Shown here piece after piece: positions 5,955 through 7,047 of a stretch of 7,047 nucleotides of DNA. The notes under the pieces were generated by a model. The model was not told the origin of the DNA and did not search any database. It saw only the letters and a list, made by a program, of their open reading frames with translations. The DNA comes from Lachnospiraceae bacterium (GTDB lineage Bacteria; Bacillota; Clostridia; Lachnospirales; Lachnospiraceae), in the NCBI GenBank assembly GCA_024403585.1, contig JAKSRN010000100.1:1-7047 (forward strand), given 5' to 3'. The stretch's first letter is position 1, and each line of letters begins with the position of its first letter. Both the position numbers and the translations under genes were made by a program.

Positions 5955-6197
5955 ATGGTATATAAAACAAAAGGCACTTGCTCAAGTGCAATCGGTTTTG
6001 AAGTAAAAGACGGCAAAGTATATGATGTAAAATTCCAGGGTGGCTGCCACGGCAACTTACAGGGAATCGGAAAACTGGTTGAGGGAATGGACGTTCAGGA
6101 GGTAATCAGCCGTCTGGAAGGTATCAAATGTGGATTCAAAAACACATCCTGCCCGGATCAGCTGGCAAAAGCGCTGAAAGCAGCAAGTGCTCAGTAA
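5955..6197 (+). CDS. Stand-alone TSCPD-domain protein, 80 residues
   Basis: A complete small cytosolic protein made of one TSCPD domain, recognised by the motif NTSCPDQLA (63-71) and by GGCHGNLQGI (29-38). Four Cys (9, 31, 59, 66) are spaced so that they could bind a metal such as zinc; this is inference. The same domain occurs at the C-terminus of B12-dependent (class II) ribonucleotide reductases, while proteins of this length form a separate stand-alone family (TIGR03905, as I recall it) common in Clostridia, with no established function. The start is chosen on AAGGGAG ending nine bases upstream and on the family's usual length of about 80 residues. It has its own promoter, divergent from mtaD, and precedes murG by 86 bases. 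Codon use looks native. The family call is firm; a role with a reductase cannot be shown here. Confidence 0.92.
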   Translation: MVYKTKGTCSSAIGFEVKDGKVYDVKFQGGCHGNLQGIGKLVEGMDVQEVISRLEGIKCGFKNTSCPDQLAKALKAASAQ

Positions 6198-6221
6198 GCA
6201 GTTCTGCCGGATGACTTACGT

Positions 6222-6239
6222 CGCATAGAAATTTATGCG
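6222..6239 (+). other. Small hairpin between the TSCPD gene and murG
   Basis: CGCATA (6222-6227) pairs with TATGCG (6234-6239) around a GAAATT loop. It lacks a following T-run, so I do not call it a terminator; read-through from the TSCPD promoter into murG looks possible. No clear separate murG promoter was found, although the AT-rich stretch at 6251-6270 could hide a weak one. Confidence 0.35.
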
Positions 6240-6283
6240 CATTCACAGTGTAATAAATTCTTATTATTAAAGAAGGACTTAGC

Positions 6284-7047
6284 ATGAAACATATTATTCT
6301 GACCGGTGGCGGTACTGCCGGACATGTAACCCCAAATATCGCTCTGATCCCAAGCCTTAAAGAAGCCGGCTATAAGATCTCTTACATCGGTTCCAAAGGC
6401 GGCATGGAGCAGAAACTCATCGAGGAGCTGGGAATTCCGTATTATGGCATTTCTTCCGGAAAGCTTCGCCGTTACTTCGATCTGAAGAACTTCACCGATC
6501 CTTTCCGTATCGTTAAAGGACTCTTCGAGGCAAAAAGCATCATCAAAAAGCTGAAACCGGACGTAATCTTCTCCAAGGGAGGTTTCGTAACCGTGCCGGT
6601 TGTTGTGGCAGGAAAGCAGTGCAAGGTGCCGGTGCTAATCCACGAGTCTGATATGACCCCGGGACTGGCAAACAAACTGGCCATTCCATCTGCAACTACC
6701 GTATGCTGCAACTTCCCGGAGACCATCAAGAACCTTCCGGAAGGCAAAGCAGTGGTAACAGGAACACCAATCCGTCAGGAATTACTGGCAGGTGATCCGC
6801 AGAAGGGAAAAGAATTCTGCGGCTTCACTACAGACAAGCCAGTCATTCTCATCATCGGCGGAAGCCTTGGTTCCGTCGTGGTCAATGACGCGGTTCGCGG
6901 CATTCTTCCGGAGCTGCTGAAAGACTTCCAGATTGTACACCTCTGCGGAAAAGATAAAACAGACAAATCTCTGGTTGGTACTCCTGGCTATATACAGTAT
7001 GAGTACATCAAGGACGAACTGCCGGATCTCTTTGCACTGGCAGATAT
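6284..7047 (+). CDS. murG: UDP-GlcNAc:lipid I GlcNAc transferase (lipid II synthase), 3' end cut by window
   Basis: A membrane-associated GT-B glycosyltransferase of peptidoglycan synthesis: it adds N-acetylglucosamine to undecaprenyl-PP-MurNAc-pentapeptide (lipid I) on the inner membrane face, giving lipid II. The frame is open from ATG 6284 to the right edge, 254 complete codons, against about 355 residues for the family, so the last third is missing. The N-terminal Gly loop GGGTAGHVTPN (8-18) marks the acceptor domain. IHESDMTPGLANK (119-131) corresponds to the HEQN region, in the HESD variant. GGSLGS (192-197) is the second Gly loop, at the start of the UDP-GlcNAc domain. The start has AAGGA (6273-6277) six bases upstream, and GGGTAGH begins at residue 8 as in the family. 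It lies away from other division/cell-wall genes in what can be seen, behind a TSCPD gene with which it may be co-transcribed. Confidence 0.95.
   Translation, partial: MKHIILTGGGTAGHVTPNIALIPSLKEAGYKISYIGSKGGMEQKLIEELGIPYYGISSGKLRRYFDLKNFTDPFRIVKGLFEAKSIIKKLKPDVIFSKGGFVTVPVVVAGKQCKVPVLIHESDMTPGLANKLAIPSATTVCCNFPETIKNLPEGKAVVTGTPIRQELLAGDPQKGKEFCGFTTDKPVILIIGGSLGSVVVNDAVRGILPELLKDFQIVHLCGKDKTDKSLVGTPGYIQYEYIKDELPDLFALAD

Noticed and set aside
6198..6283. Terminator between the TSCPD gene and murG
   Set aside because: The hairpin at 6222-6239 has a weak six-pair stem and no T-run behind it.
1..7047. Defence system, mobile element, phage or CRISPR content
   Set aside because: All clear genes are housekeeping metabolic or cell-wall genes with native-looking signals; no transposase, integrase, nuclease or spaced direct repeats were found.

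Overview
The window reads as chromosomal DNA of a low-to-moderate GC Gram-positive anaerobe, most likely a Lachnospiraceae-type Clostridia. This is an inference from gene content and style: strong AGGAGG-like ribosome binding sites, consensus sigma-A promoters, a stand-alone TSCPD protein, a MurG of the 'HESD...GLANK' type, and a single-chain aconitase-superfamily hydratase. No rRNA, tRNA, CRISPR array, transposase or phage gene is visible. The content is core metabolism rather than an accessory island.

Left part (1-2787): a short intergenic segment holds a GC-rich terminator and a small tandem repeat. It is followed by a 762-residue aconitase-superfamily hydratase on the minus strand with its own promoter. 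The 306-base gap beyond carries divergent promoters, the second driving an 88-residue conserved-looking but unassigned protein on the plus strand (2788-3054).

Middle (3055-5744): a striking perfect inverted repeat (two 23-base arms around one base) sits between convergent genes and probably works as a two-way terminator. On the minus strand, an S-adenosylhomocysteine/methylthioadenosine deaminase (mtaD type, transcribed first) is followed 87 bases later by a short-form S-adenosylhomocysteine hydrolase (ahcY). Together they handle S-adenosylhomocysteine (SAH), the inhibitory by-product of SAM-dependent methylation. The pairing, and a Lys in place of the usual Glu/Gln of the adenine pocket, raise the possibility that the hydrolase acts on the deaminated product S-inosylhomocysteine, as described for Methanocaldococcus jannaschii. 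This is the most interesting biological idea in the window, and it is not proven by sequence.

Right part (5745-7047): back-to-back promoters, both with an extended -10, serve mtaD leftward and an 80-residue TSCPD-domain protein rightward. The latter is followed 86 bases later by murG, the lipid II synthase of peptidoglycan assembly, which runs off the right edge after 254 complete codons.
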